From NCBI GenBank assembly GCA_021604265.1, contig BQIY01000086.1, positions 1 through 7,787 on the forward strand: 7,787 bases of DNA. Direction: 5' to 3'. This DNA comes from Nitrospirales bacterium (lineage in GTDB: Bacteria > Nitrospirota > Nitrospiria > Nitrospirales > UBA8639). Made by a program: the position numbers and the translations under genes. Each line of letters begins with the position of its first letter. The first letter of the stretch is position 1. The notes below the pieces were generated by a model. The model was not told where the DNA came from, did no database searches, and saw only the letters and a program-made list of their open reading frames with translations. Positions 1 through 5,395 of this stretch are shown one piece after another.

Positions 1-510
1 GAAACCATGGAATACTATCTGCCGGTGCTCAAAGATCAATACGATGACTATCCTAAACGGATTCGAGACTTAGAGCATCTGAGCGTCATGGCTGAACGTT
101 ATCACCAATTGAGTGATTTTTTAGCAGACCTCACGCTCGAACCGCCCAATGAAAGTATCATCGACATCGAAGCCCCGGATCGTGACAATGAACGCCTCGT
201 CCTCTCGACCATCCATTCAGCCAAAGGCCTGGAATGGCGATGCGTGTTTGTTATCTGGCTCGTAGATGGACGATTTCCTTCCGCCTATGCATTCGCCGAA
301 GACGACGAGCTCGAAGAAGAGCGTCGGCTCTTGTATGTCGCGATCACTCGTGCCAAACAAGAATTGTTTCTCACCTATCCGATTAATGTGTACGACAAAA
401 TGACCGGATCGGTGCTATCAAAACCTTCACGATTTCTTGATGACATTCCATCATCGTTTCTGGAAACCTGGAATCTCATCGAAGAAGATCAAACGTATCA
501 TTGGAGCTAA
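1..510 (+). CDS. UvrD/PcrA/Rep-type superfamily 1 DNA helicase, C-terminal part (5' end outside window)
   Basis: The frame is open from base 1 to the TAA at 508-510, so only about the last 169 residues are present and the true start lies upstream. The sequence shows two hallmark blocks of the second RecA-like domain. One is a motif V block around nt 196-237 (TIHSAKGLEW, preceded by LVLS). The other is a motif VI block around nt 313-360 (RRLLYVAITRAK), whose arginine contacts ATP in this family. UvrD-like helicases translocate 3'-5' on single-stranded DNA and unwind duplexes during repair or replication restart in the cytoplasm. The tail ends soon after an RFLDDIP segment, as in many family members, so the C-terminus looks natural. 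UvrD, PcrA and Rep cannot be told apart from this fragment. The next gene starts 4 nt downstream, with its ribosome binding site inside this gene's end, which suggests co-transcription. Confidence 0.93.
   Translation, partial: ETMEYYLPVLKDQYDDYPKRIRDLEHLSVMAERYHQLSDFLADLTLEPPNESIIDIEAPDRDNERLVLSTIHSAKGLEWRCVFVIWLVDGRFPSAYAFAEDDELEEERRLLYVAITRAKQELFLTYPINVYDKMTGSVLSKPSRFLDDIPSSFLETWNLIEEDQTYHWS
503..506 (+). promoter_or_regulatory. Ribosome binding site that fixes the start of the next gene at 515
   Basis: GGAG lies 8 nt before the ATG at 515 and overlaps the last codons of the helicase gene. The longer in-frame alternative at 437 lies deep inside the helicase gene and would place a basic non-secretory stretch before the signal peptide. 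This favours 515 as the start. Confidence 0.7.
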
Positions 511-514
511 GAAG

Positions 515-1432
515 ATGGTGTGGAGACGACAAACAACTGCAATCATTCTATTCGCAATCACAACAAGCCTTCTCGTGACCATTGCCCCTCAGTCCGTAGG
601 GGCTGAAGAAAATCAGGCGTCCGCTCGAACTCAGGCCCAACACCCATGGCCCGCACTCGTTGAACAGGCCGAAGCTCATGGCCTGCCGACGGAGTTTCTT
701 AAAGAAATTGACCCAAAATTTGTCACCGTGGTTTTTGAAGACCTCCGCACCTATGCCGCAGAATATCACCCGGAAGACCATCGAATGATCCTGAACATGC
801 GGCTCTCGTTCAACAAAGCCGGCGGCGTCTTAGCCGAACTGAATCGTATGACTCACCATGACCTCGGCCTGCTGTATCATGAATTGTTTCACGCGTATCT
901 GGACTTTCTCTTTTCCGCACCCGATCCTCATGCACTCAGCCCTACCGGCCAAGCCATTCTCAGCCTAGCGAATGACCAATTGCGCTGCCATTACCGCTTC
1001 GTACGCATCAATCCCATTCGTCAGCGAAAAGCGGCAACCGAACTACGGTTTCTCTCCAAAGAAGATGCCTGGGAAGTGCTCAATGAAACATGGGCGGTCT
1101 TTGTCGGCTGGGCGGTATGGAGCAAACTAGAAATTTACAAAGGCGATATGACCAACGCCACCTGGAACCCTGAGGCAGTAAAAGACTGGAGCCAGCGGCT
1201 CACACAAGCCTCTCAAAGCGGCGAACTGCTCGGGTACTACGAACCCGACGACCCTGAAGAGCGTCGCGTAGCCAGAAAACGATTCATTGCGCCATCGAAC
1301 GGCATGACCGCTCAGGACGTCGAACGAATCCTGACGGATATTCTCAAATCACCACCAGAGATTGTCCAAGCTTCGACCGCCGTCATGGAACAGGCCCAAG
1401 CCGCAGGCGAGCCACCACCGTCATGTGAGTAA
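515..1432 (+). CDS. Exported HExxH-motif protein, putative zinc metallopeptidase of unassigned family
   Basis: 305 aa from the ATG at 515; stop TAA 1430-1432. Residues 1-30 form a signal peptide: MVWRR charged start, hydrophobic core at about 9-24, and a VGA cleavage site before E31. The protein should therefore be exported, and no later membrane segment is visible. Residues 122-126 read HELFH within LGLLYHELFHAYLDF, an HExxH zinc-binding and catalytic motif in a hydrophobic helix-like setting. A candidate third ligand is E191 (LNETWAVF), about 65 residues later, as in gluzincin-type folds, but that assignment is inference. The C-terminus is Pro/Ala rich and ends in PPPSCE. I do not recognise a named family. 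It follows the helicase by 4 nt, so the two may share a transcript, although a functional link is not obvious. Substrate is unknown; peptidase activity is inferred only from the motif. Confidence 0.8.
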   Translation: MVWRRQTTAIILFAITTSLLVTIAPQSVGAEENQASARTQAQHPWPALVEQAEAHGLPTEFLKEIDPKFVTVVFEDLRTYAAEYHPEDHRMILNMRLSFNKAGGVLAELNRMTHHDLGLLYHELFHAYLDFLFSAPDPHALSPTGQAILSLANDQLRCHYRFVRINPIRQRKAATELRFLSKEDAWEVLNETWAVFVGWAVWSKLEIYKGDMTNATWNPEAVKDWSQRLTQASQSGELLGYYEPDDPEERRVARKRFIAPSNGMTAQDVERILTDILKSPPEIVQASTAVMEQAQAAGEPPPSCE

Positions 1433-1584
1433 AGCGTAACTCAGAGAGAGAAGTCTACCGATAATCACTGCGCAGGTCATACAACAAAAATTCAAAGAAA
1501 ATTGTTCAGGCTTTAGGGATCGTCTCTATCTAGACATCGATATTTAATCCATGCTAGCTTCAATTTTGCTTGATAAAGGAATTT

Positions 1585-1660
1585 GCGCCTGTAGCTCAGT
1601 GGATAGAGCACTGGCCTCCGGAGCCAGGTGCCGCAGGTTCAAATCCTGCCAGGCGCACCA
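1585..1660 (+). tRNA. tRNA-Arg (anticodon CCG)
   Basis: 76 nt with encoded CCA. The acceptor strands GCGCCTG (1585-1591) and CAGGCGC (1650-1656) pair perfectly. The D-arm carries the usual TAGCTCAGTGG sequence. The anticodon stem CTGGC/GCCAG encloses the loop CTCCGGA, giving anticodon CCG at 1618-1620, which reads the Arg codon CGG. The T-loop is GGTTCAAATCC. All arms are regular, so the gene looks functional. No clear promoter or terminator was found beside it. Confidence 0.97.
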
Positions 1661-1753
1661 CAAAAGCGTGAAGCGTATTTGTTAGGAAACTAAGAGACTC
1701 TTTGCGCGAAATACGAGCGACGAATAACAAGTTACGAATTAGCTATCTTACTT

Positions 1754-1964
1754 AGAGGTTATTCAAAAAGTTCACCCAGCAAGGCCGCAGGCTTGGACAC
1801 CTGTAATCGAGATGACAAGAGCCATGAGAAATGAATCCGTGGTTAAAGAGGGTGAAGCTCGTAGTTGACCATAGAACCATCGTGTCCAAGGACACAATTG
1901 TAACGAGTACGTCGAAATTTTTGAGCAACGAGAACGCAACTGGTGGGCTTTTTCAATAACCTCT
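1754..1964. repeat. MITE-like palindromic element between two tRNA genes
   Basis: A 211-bp non-coding element with imperfect terminal inverted repeats. The left end begins AGAGGTTATTCAAAAAG. The reverse complement of the right end begins AGAGGTTATTGAAAAAG. About 20 of 23 terminal positions match. An inner perfect 9-bp inverted repeat (CTTGGACAC 1792-1800, GTGTCCAAG 1882-1890) adds to the foldback structure. No protein of note is encoded and no target-site duplication is evident at the ends. The terminal pattern resembles short dispersed repeats I recall from Nitrospira genomes, but I could not check copy number. The right end is only 4 bp before tRNA-Lys. It could be a non-autonomous transposon or a structured intergenic repeat. 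Confidence 0.7.
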
Positions 1965-1968
1965 CGGT

Positions 1969-2044
1969 GGGTCGTTAGCTCAGCTGGTAGAGCAGCTGAC
2001 TCTTAATCAGCGGGCCACAGGTTCGATCCCTGTACGACCCACCA
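1969..2044 (+). tRNA. tRNA-Lys (anticodon CTT)
   Basis: 76 nt with encoded CCA. The acceptor GGGTCGT (1969-1975) pairs with ACGACCC (2034-2040). The D-arm is TAGCTCAGCTGGTAGAGCA. The stem GCTGA/TCAGC holds the loop CTCTTAA, giving anticodon CTT at 2002-2004. The T-arm is ACAGG-TTCGATC-CCTGT. A short T-run follows the gene. Its 3' part is repeated at 3906-3942, so this gene is the likely integration target of the element to its right and keeps an intact copy. Confidence 0.97.
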
Positions 2045-2049
2045 ATTTT
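2013..2049 (+). repeat. Direct repeat, left copy: 3' end of tRNA-Lys (putative attachment site)
   Basis: This 37-bp segment covers the variable loop, T-arm, acceptor, CCA and the first downstream bases of tRNA-Lys. It recurs at 3906-3942 in the same orientation with two mismatches (C2018 versus T3911, G2032 versus C3925). A tRNA 3' end duplicated in direct orientation is the classical trace of tyrosine-recombinase integration at a tRNA gene. Confidence 0.75.
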
Positions 2050-2098
2050 TAAACGTAATTTCGAGATACTGCTTTGTTGCATAAAATTTTTTGAAGGT

Positions 2099-2447
2099 AT
2101 GACTGTCTTATAAAAACACGCCAAAAAATCCTACACGATTCCATCCTCACTGAAATTGTTCAACGTTTAACAAACACGTTTCAACCGGAAAGCATCTATC
2201 TCTTTGGCTCTGTTGCTCGCGGAGAAGAAGGTCCGCATCGTGACTACGATCCTTCTCACGATGCTTCGGGATTCATCCTTGACCAGATACCGACGCGATC
2301 AAGAGGCATTTAGAGTCCTTACAGGAGTAGGGGGCATCCAAAGATATTTTGGTTCTAACGAGAGAAAATTTCGAGAGTCAACGAATAGAGCATTCCTCCC
2401 TCCCAGCTACAGTTGAGCGGGAAGGGACCCTTCTCTATTCAGCCTGA
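2099..2447 (+). pseudogene. MNT-type minimal nucleotidyltransferase, frameshifted
   Basis: Three successive frames together spell one protein. From about 2117 it reads ILHDSILTEIVQRL, then IYLFGSVARGEEG and the DYD motif (GDSY-type GSxARG plus D-x-D). An extra C near 2251 moves the frame to LLTMLRDSSLTRYRRD. An extra G in the GGGGG run at 2330-2334 moves it again to ASKDILVLTRENFE and the end LPATVEREGTLLYSA, stop 2445-2447. The start region is also damaged: the ATG at 2099 hits TAA after four codons, and it would need a 2-bp change to join the frame. The joined length of about 110 aa fits MNT antitoxins, which in known HEPN-MNT pairs inactivate a HEPN ribonuclease toxin by nucleotidylation. 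No HEPN gene follows. Sequencing error could explain one homopolymer shift but not the whole pattern. Confidence 0.85.
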
Positions 2448-2517
2448 GACAAGTGCCAATGCGGCAGTCTAGGTGCTTATTACAGCATTCAAGGCATTTC
2501 CATGTCCCAAGCAAGAA

Positions 2518-2619
2518 ATGATGTTGAAGCGCATGCTTTCCAAGCCAAATCTCAAGAAGAGCCGCTGGTTCTATGACAAGAATCCTGATAAAATAATCTT
2601 GGAGGTTGAATTTGTATGA
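2518..2619 (+). CDS. Possible 33-aa ORF overlapping the start of the UPF0175 gene
   Basis: ATGATG at 2518-2523 opens a short frame ending in TGA 2617-2619. It overlaps the ATG of the next gene (2616) in an ATGA arrangement. It contains the segments KRMLSKPNLKKS and RWFYDKNPDKIILEVEFV. The frame stays open upstream only to a TAG at 2470-2472, and there is no convincing ribosome binding site. It may be the tail of a decayed gene whose body lay between 2448 and 2517, or a leader peptide coupling translation, or chance. I do not recognise a family. Confidence 0.3.
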   Translation: MMLKRMLSKPNLKKSRWFYDKNPDKIILEVEFV

Positions 2620-2888
2620 AATCACTGCACGTGGAAATCCCGCCAGAGTTGAGAGCTTGCCTGGGTTCAGAAGAAGAAGCCACGCATGAGGTTCACCAGG
2701 CCTTAGTCATGGACTTACTCCGACAGGGTAAACTAAGCCGGACAAAGGCTGCGGAACTCTTGCATGTGTCATTAGAAGAATTCCCTAATCTTCTTAGCCA
2801 ATATCGGATACCCTGGTTCGATGTAAGCTTCATGGCTCTTGAAGAAGATAAGAAGACATTAGGTACCCAAGAGACATCTTCTCGGTGA
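2616..2888 (+). CDS. UPF0175-family antitoxin-like protein
   Basis: 90 aa. The ATG at 2616 is preceded by GGAGG (2601-2605), 10 nt upstream. The N-terminus KSLHVEIPPELRACLG (2-17) is the short beta-strand and 'P-x-EL' start typical of UPF0175. Residues 38-66 (GKLSRTKAAELLHVSLEEFPN...) match the family's helix-turn-helix-like core, in which 'GK(L/I)S..KAAEL..(V/L)S..EF' is the signature. The length is normal. UPF0175 proteins commonly sit immediately upstream of DUF3368 PIN-like proteins and are regarded as the antitoxins of such pairs. Here the next gene overlaps by 4 nt (GTGA), which implies translational coupling. The HTH suggests DNA binding and autoregulation, but no operator was identified. 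Confidence 0.85.
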   Translation: MKSLHVEIPPELRACLGSEEEATHEVHQALVMDLLRQGKLSRTKAAELLHVSLEEFPNLLSQYRIPWFDVSFMALEEDKKTLGTQETSSR

Positions 2889-3394
2889 TTCTGGTCCTTG
2901 ATTCTAGCTCCCTCATCACACTTACACGCATAAACCAACTTTCACTTCTTCAAAATTTAGCCGATCAGACGTTAATCCCGTCCGAGGTTTATCAAGAAGT
3001 CGTTAATTCAGGAAAGGATCGGCCTGGAGCGTTAGCCGTTCAGAAGGCAAATTGGCTCATCAAAAAGACATCAACTGATGTATCAGCACTCAACCGGTTG
3101 GGGCAACGCTTAGGAAGGGGAGAAACAGAGGCCATTGTGTTGGCAAAGGAATTTTCAGGAAGCATTGTCGTACTTGATGATGCCTTAGCCCGACGAATCG
3201 CGCGGGAGGAAAGGGTTAACGTGGTGGGCACCGTCGGTCTGCTCATCCATGCGAAACACAAAGGACTGCTTTCGAGCCTAAAACCAATATTACAAGAACT
3301 AAAACAGGCCGGTTTTTATCTCGACCAGCCTCTTATCGATCTTGTCCTTCAACAAGCGGGAGAATCACCCAAACCTCCTGACTTCGAGAAGTAA
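2885..3394 (+). CDS. DUF3368 PIN-like nuclease, putative toxin
   Basis: 169 aa, starting with GTG at 2885 in the GTGA overlap with the upstream gene; stop TAA 3392-3394. The PIN-type layout is visible: VLDSSSLI at 4-11 gives acidic D6, followed by PSEVYQEVV (E34), GRGETEAIVLA (E80, E82) and VVLDDALARRIA (D98, D99). The domain then ends with the DUF3368-typical VVGTVGLLIHAKHKG segment (about 111-126). The clustered acidic residues are expected to bind Mg2+/Mn2+ for RNA cleavage, as in PIN ribonucleases. All look present, so the protein is probably active. Pairing with UPF0175 supports a type II toxin role in the cytoplasm. Toxicity has been shown for few DUF3368 proteins, so the functional call is by family and context. 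Confidence 0.87.
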   Translation: MILVLDSSSLITLTRINQLSLLQNLADQTLIPSEVYQEVVNSGKDRPGALAVQKANWLIKKTSTDVSALNRLGQRLGRGETEAIVLAKEFSGSIVVLDDALARRIAREERVNVVGTVGLLIHAKHKGLLSSLKPILQELKQAGFYLDQPLIDLVLQQAGESPKPPDFEK

Positions 3395-3501
3395 GGCATC
3401 ACACATGGCTTCTTCGCTTCCTTCCCGACAAGTAGGAAAGGTGGCAATCAAGGCTAAAATAATGTTGTCTCGGGAAGCAAGGCAAAGGGAGAAAACACAG
3501 T

Positions 3502-3802
3502 ATGCCGAAAAGCTCAGCCAATGAGATGCGTGCAGAATATGATTTTTCCAAATTGAAGAGTGGAGTCAGGGAAAAGTACTACTCAAAGGCAAAAGCAGGC
3601 ACGAACCTTGTACTTATTGACCCGGACCTTGCACAACGGAGAATCTGTTAATCGAGCGCTTAGGCTATTACTTGAAGCTGCCAGTGATGCAACAGAACCA
3701 CCTCGCCGAACTCGTAAAGCTGCTAGAAAGACGAACAAGACCAGACCTAAAAAGCCTTCTCGAATTACTACAAGTCGTAAGATGCCTAGCATAGGGAGCT
3801 GA
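3502..3802 (+). pseudogene. Small antitoxin-like gene, frameshifted (MRAEYDFS-type)
   Basis: The ATG at 3502, with AGGGAG about 10 nt upstream, opens MPKSSANEMRAEYDFSKLKSG...GTNLVLIDPDLA and stops at TAA 3649-3651 after 49 aa. From about 3635 the next frame (+1) continues with NGESVNRALRLLLEAA and a very basic tail (PPRRTRKAARKTNKTRPKK), stop 3800-3802. I recall small proteins in which 'RAEYDFS ... GTNVVVLDPDVAxxFP(D/N)SESVNxALR' runs in one frame. If that layout applies, codons for roughly x-x-F-P are missing here. A deletion of about 11 bp near 3632-3636 would explain both the missing residues and the frame change. Such proteins look like antitoxins of PIN-type or related toxins, but no partner is adjacent. 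The gene is either dead or makes a 49-aa truncated product. Confidence 0.65.
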
Positions 3803-3850
3803 CTCCTATAGCCGCCTTACAATCTTCAGATATTTGTTATGGTTTATCGC

Positions 3851-3937
3851 GCTGTGTTAGTCGAATGGTTCGACAGAAGACAACTTGACTTCGCTATAGT
3901 CAGCTGGCCATAGGTTCGATCCCTCTACGACCCACCA
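3851..3937 (+). pseudogene. Degenerate tRNA-Lys remnant
   Basis: The 3' part (3906-3937) is nearly identical to the end of the tRNA-Lys at 1969-2044, including CCA. Upstream, arm-like structures persist. GTCG (3860-3863) can pair with CGAC (3871-3874) around AATGGTT. TGACT (3886-3890) pairs with AGTCA (3898-3902) around a 7-nt loop. The acceptor 5' strand does not match, about 11 extra bases separate the D-like and anticodon-like arms, the loop lacks T at position 33, and the T-stem has a mismatch. It cannot be a functional tRNA. It is a decayed copy or an attachment-site scar. Confidence 0.6.
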
Positions 3938-3942
3938 ATTTT
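3906..3942 (+). repeat. Direct repeat, right copy of the tRNA-Lys 3' end
   Basis: Matches 2013-2049 at 35 of 37 positions, including the T-loop GGTTCGATCCC, acceptor ACGACCC, CCA and the trailing AATTTT. It marks the right border of the putative island. The similarity stops at 3943. Confidence 0.75.
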
Positions 3943-4156
3943 CAAGCACTTACGAAGATCCCACCGATGATCCTCCAGATAGAAAATCTATTTTAGACCC
4001 GTTTTTAAGGCCGCAGGAATCTTACACGGTTAATTATTTTACTGACTTAATCCAGATTTATACCGTTGTCTGGATAGCCAAGTGATTAATAAGAAACAGC
4101 ACAAGATAAGATCCTACCTCCAACCGGTAGATTTTCGCATTCCGAGCCCGAAGGAC

Positions 4157-4185
4157 TTGACACGTTTTAGGGTTAGCTTTACTAT
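4157..4185 (+). promoter_or_regulatory. Sigma-70-type promoter of the AbrB/VapC operon
   Basis: TTGACA (4157-4162), a perfect -35 consensus, is followed after exactly 17 bp by TACTAT (4180-4185), one mismatch from the -10 consensus. It lies 35 bp before the start codon of the antitoxin gene, leaving a short leader with the ribosome binding site GAGGT (4209-4213). Confidence 0.8.
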
Positions 4186-4199
4186 TATATTTAGTAAAG
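4177..4199. promoter_or_regulatory. Inverted-repeat operator over the -10 box
   Basis: CTTTACTA (4177-4184) and TAGTAAAG (4192-4199) form a perfect 8-bp inverted repeat with a 7-bp AT-rich centre. It covers the -10 element and the likely transcription start. AbrB/MazE-fold antitoxins bind such palindromes as dimers and repress their own operon together with the toxin. This is the expected place for autorepression. Binding itself is inferred. Confidence 0.65.
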
Positions 4200-4219
4200 A
4201 ATATTTATGAGGTAAAGAT

Positions 4220-4468
4220 ATGCCTGCAACACTATCATCCAAGGGACAGATCACAATCCCGAAACAGATACGAGAAATGCTCAATATCAAAGAGGGCGAC
4301 GCGGTAGATTTCATAGTCGAAAAAGGTGATGTGAAACTCAAGGGAATTCCTCAAGGGCAAGCCAGGACCCTAGCCGGGTCATTGAGTCACTTTGCAAAAG
4401 GAAAGCATACACACAAAAGCATTCGAGAAATCATAAAAAAGAAGGTAGCCGTTGCCGCAGCCCAATAA
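4220..4468 (+). CDS. AbrB/MazE-fold (SpoVT-AbrB) antitoxin, VapB-type
   Basis: 82 aa; ATG at 4220 with GAGGT 6 nt upstream; stop TAA 4466-4468. Residues 3-45 (ATLSSKGQITIPKQIRE...GD.V.F.VE.GDVKLKG) are a textbook SpoVT/AbrB swapped-hairpin DNA-binding domain. The signature 'SSKGQITIPK.IRE.L.I..GD' is complete. The remaining residues 46-82 form a basic, alanine-ending tail that in this class contacts and blocks the toxin. Its gene overlaps the downstream PIN toxin gene by 17 bp. It should neutralise VapC and repress the operon through the palindrome at 4177-4199. Family and length are normal and the gene looks intact. Confidence 0.92.
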   Translation: MPATLSSKGQITIPKQIREMLNIKEGDAVDFIVEKGDVKLKGIPQGQARTLAGSLSHFAKGKHTHKSIREIIKKKVAVAAAQ

Positions 4469-4868
4469 TCTACATCTCATTGATACGAATGTTCTCCTTC
4501 GATACTTAATTGGCGATAATCCACCTCACGCTGAAAAAGCCACATTCCTGCTGGAACGTGTCGAAGAAGGGTCCCAAGAAATCGAGATTCCCCCGGTGAT
4601 TGTCGCTGAAATGATATGGACACTCGAGAAATTTTACGAGGTACCTCGAAATACGATTGCCCAAAAAATCATCACTATTTTCTGTTTCAAGGGCGTAAGA
4701 GGACCGGAAAAGAATATCATCCTCACGGCATTGCGCTCGTATGCCTCCACGAAAATTGATTTTGTCGACTGTTATCTAGCATCGAGAGCGAACGAGCAGA
4801 ATCTATTGGTGTACACCTTCGATAAAAAAGACTTCAGTCGGCTCAACGCAAGTTGGGAATCTCCTTAA
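4452..4868 (+). CDS. vapC: VapC-type PIN-domain ribonuclease toxin
   Basis: 138 aa from the TTG at 4452; GAAGG (4441-4445) lies 6 nt upstream inside the antitoxin gene. The PIN acidic residues are all present: D11 in LIDTNVLLRYL, E53 in PPVIVAEMIWTL, D103 and D106 in IDFVDCYLA, and D124 in TFDKKDF. VapC toxins are Mg2+-dependent endoribonucleases that cut tRNA or rRNA until bound by their antitoxin. The 17-bp overlap and weak TTG start would keep toxin output below antitoxin output. There is no in-frame ATG near the N-terminus and the conserved D11 motif begins shortly after TTG, which supports this start. The gene appears intact. No clear intrinsic terminator follows. The RNA target cannot be predicted. 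Confidence 0.92.
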   Translation: MPQPNNLHLIDTNVLLRYLIGDNPPHAEKATFLLERVEEGSQEIEIPPVIVAEMIWTLEKFYEVPRNTIAQKIITIFCFKGVRGPEKNIILTALRSYASTKIDFVDCYLASRANEQNLLVYTFDKKDFSRLNASWESP

Positions 4869-5332
4869 AATTCTCAGAGGCGAGAAGTTACTGCAAAGTC
4901 TGAATTCTCCATAAATACAATGGTGAGACAGGACACAATTCTATTGAAGCCTTTCACTGATTAGCATTTAACCAACAACACAAAACATAACCCTATTCTT
5001 ACTCTTTTATTTATGGGGATAAATCAAGCAGATATGTCGGCATATAAAACTAAACTTGCCCCCATTACTATAACCACTAGCCGGCTATTTGGCCTGAATT
5101 GTTGTTTCAGACCTTTGACCGACATAATTCGACTATATGCGCAAACATGAATGTCATCAATTCCACTGATGTCGTTGAGCGTTAAATGAGCGAAAAACCG
5201 TGAAGAAAGAATGACGTTTTGCAAAATTCTCTTGCTTCAGAATTACCCCATCACCCATTTGCTTGGCAATAATAACTATGCAGATTAGAGCTCCGAAGAC
5301 TCATGCCTGCCGACAATAGGCCTTTTGGGCTA

Positions 5333-5373
5333 GAGCATTCCCCCTATGCCTTTAGACTATTATAGGAATGCTC
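5333..5373. repeat. Hairpin with 9-bp perfect stem
   Basis: GAGCATTCC (5333-5341) is the exact reverse complement of GGAATGCTC (5365-5373), with a 23-nt loop. It is followed by an A-run on the plus strand at 5383-5389. It may be an old inverted repeat or an RNA structure. Its function is unknown. Confidence 0.5.
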
Positions 5374-5395
5374 CTCTCTATCAAAAAAATAGATC

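Larger units (their letters stand above)
2013..3942. mobile_element. Putative decayed integrative island at tRNA-Lys
   Basis: The interval lies between the two direct repeats of the tRNA-Lys 3' end, 1,893 bp apart from copy to copy. It carries only toxin-antitoxin-type genes, two of them broken, and long non-coding spacers. No integrase, transposase or origin is visible, so any element is a remnant or was mobilised in trans. The boundary repeat is seen directly; the integrative origin is inferred. An alternative is that an old tandem tRNA-Lys copy decayed and genes accumulated between the copies. Confidence 0.5.

Noticed and set aside
437..514. Longer start at 437 for the exported HExxH protein
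   Set aside because: It lies inside the helicase gene and adds 26 basic non-secretory residues before a well-formed signal peptide. A good GGAG site precedes the ATG at 515.
1540..1584. Promoter for tRNA-Arg
   Set aside because: Only weak partial -35/-10 matches could be found and no pair has good spacing, so none is annotated.
2068..2085. Transposon-end-like text CTTTGTTGCATAAA
   Set aside because: It recalls ends of some IS elements, but there is no matching opposite end, transposase or target duplication in the window.
2407..2625. Minus-strand 72-aa frame opposite the nucleotidyltransferase pseudogene
   Set aside because: No family features. It is a shadow of the region where the plus strand clearly carries the nucleotidyltransferase remnant.
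3862..3937. Functional second tRNA at the right repeat
   Set aside because: The acceptor 5' strand, T-stem pairing, position-33 T and arm spacing are all wrong. Only the 3' end is tRNA-like.
5024..5224. Minus-strand 66-aa frame in the intergenic region
   Set aside because: TTG start, no ribosome binding site and no recognisable domain. Its hydrophobic C-terminal segment alone is not enough to call a gene.
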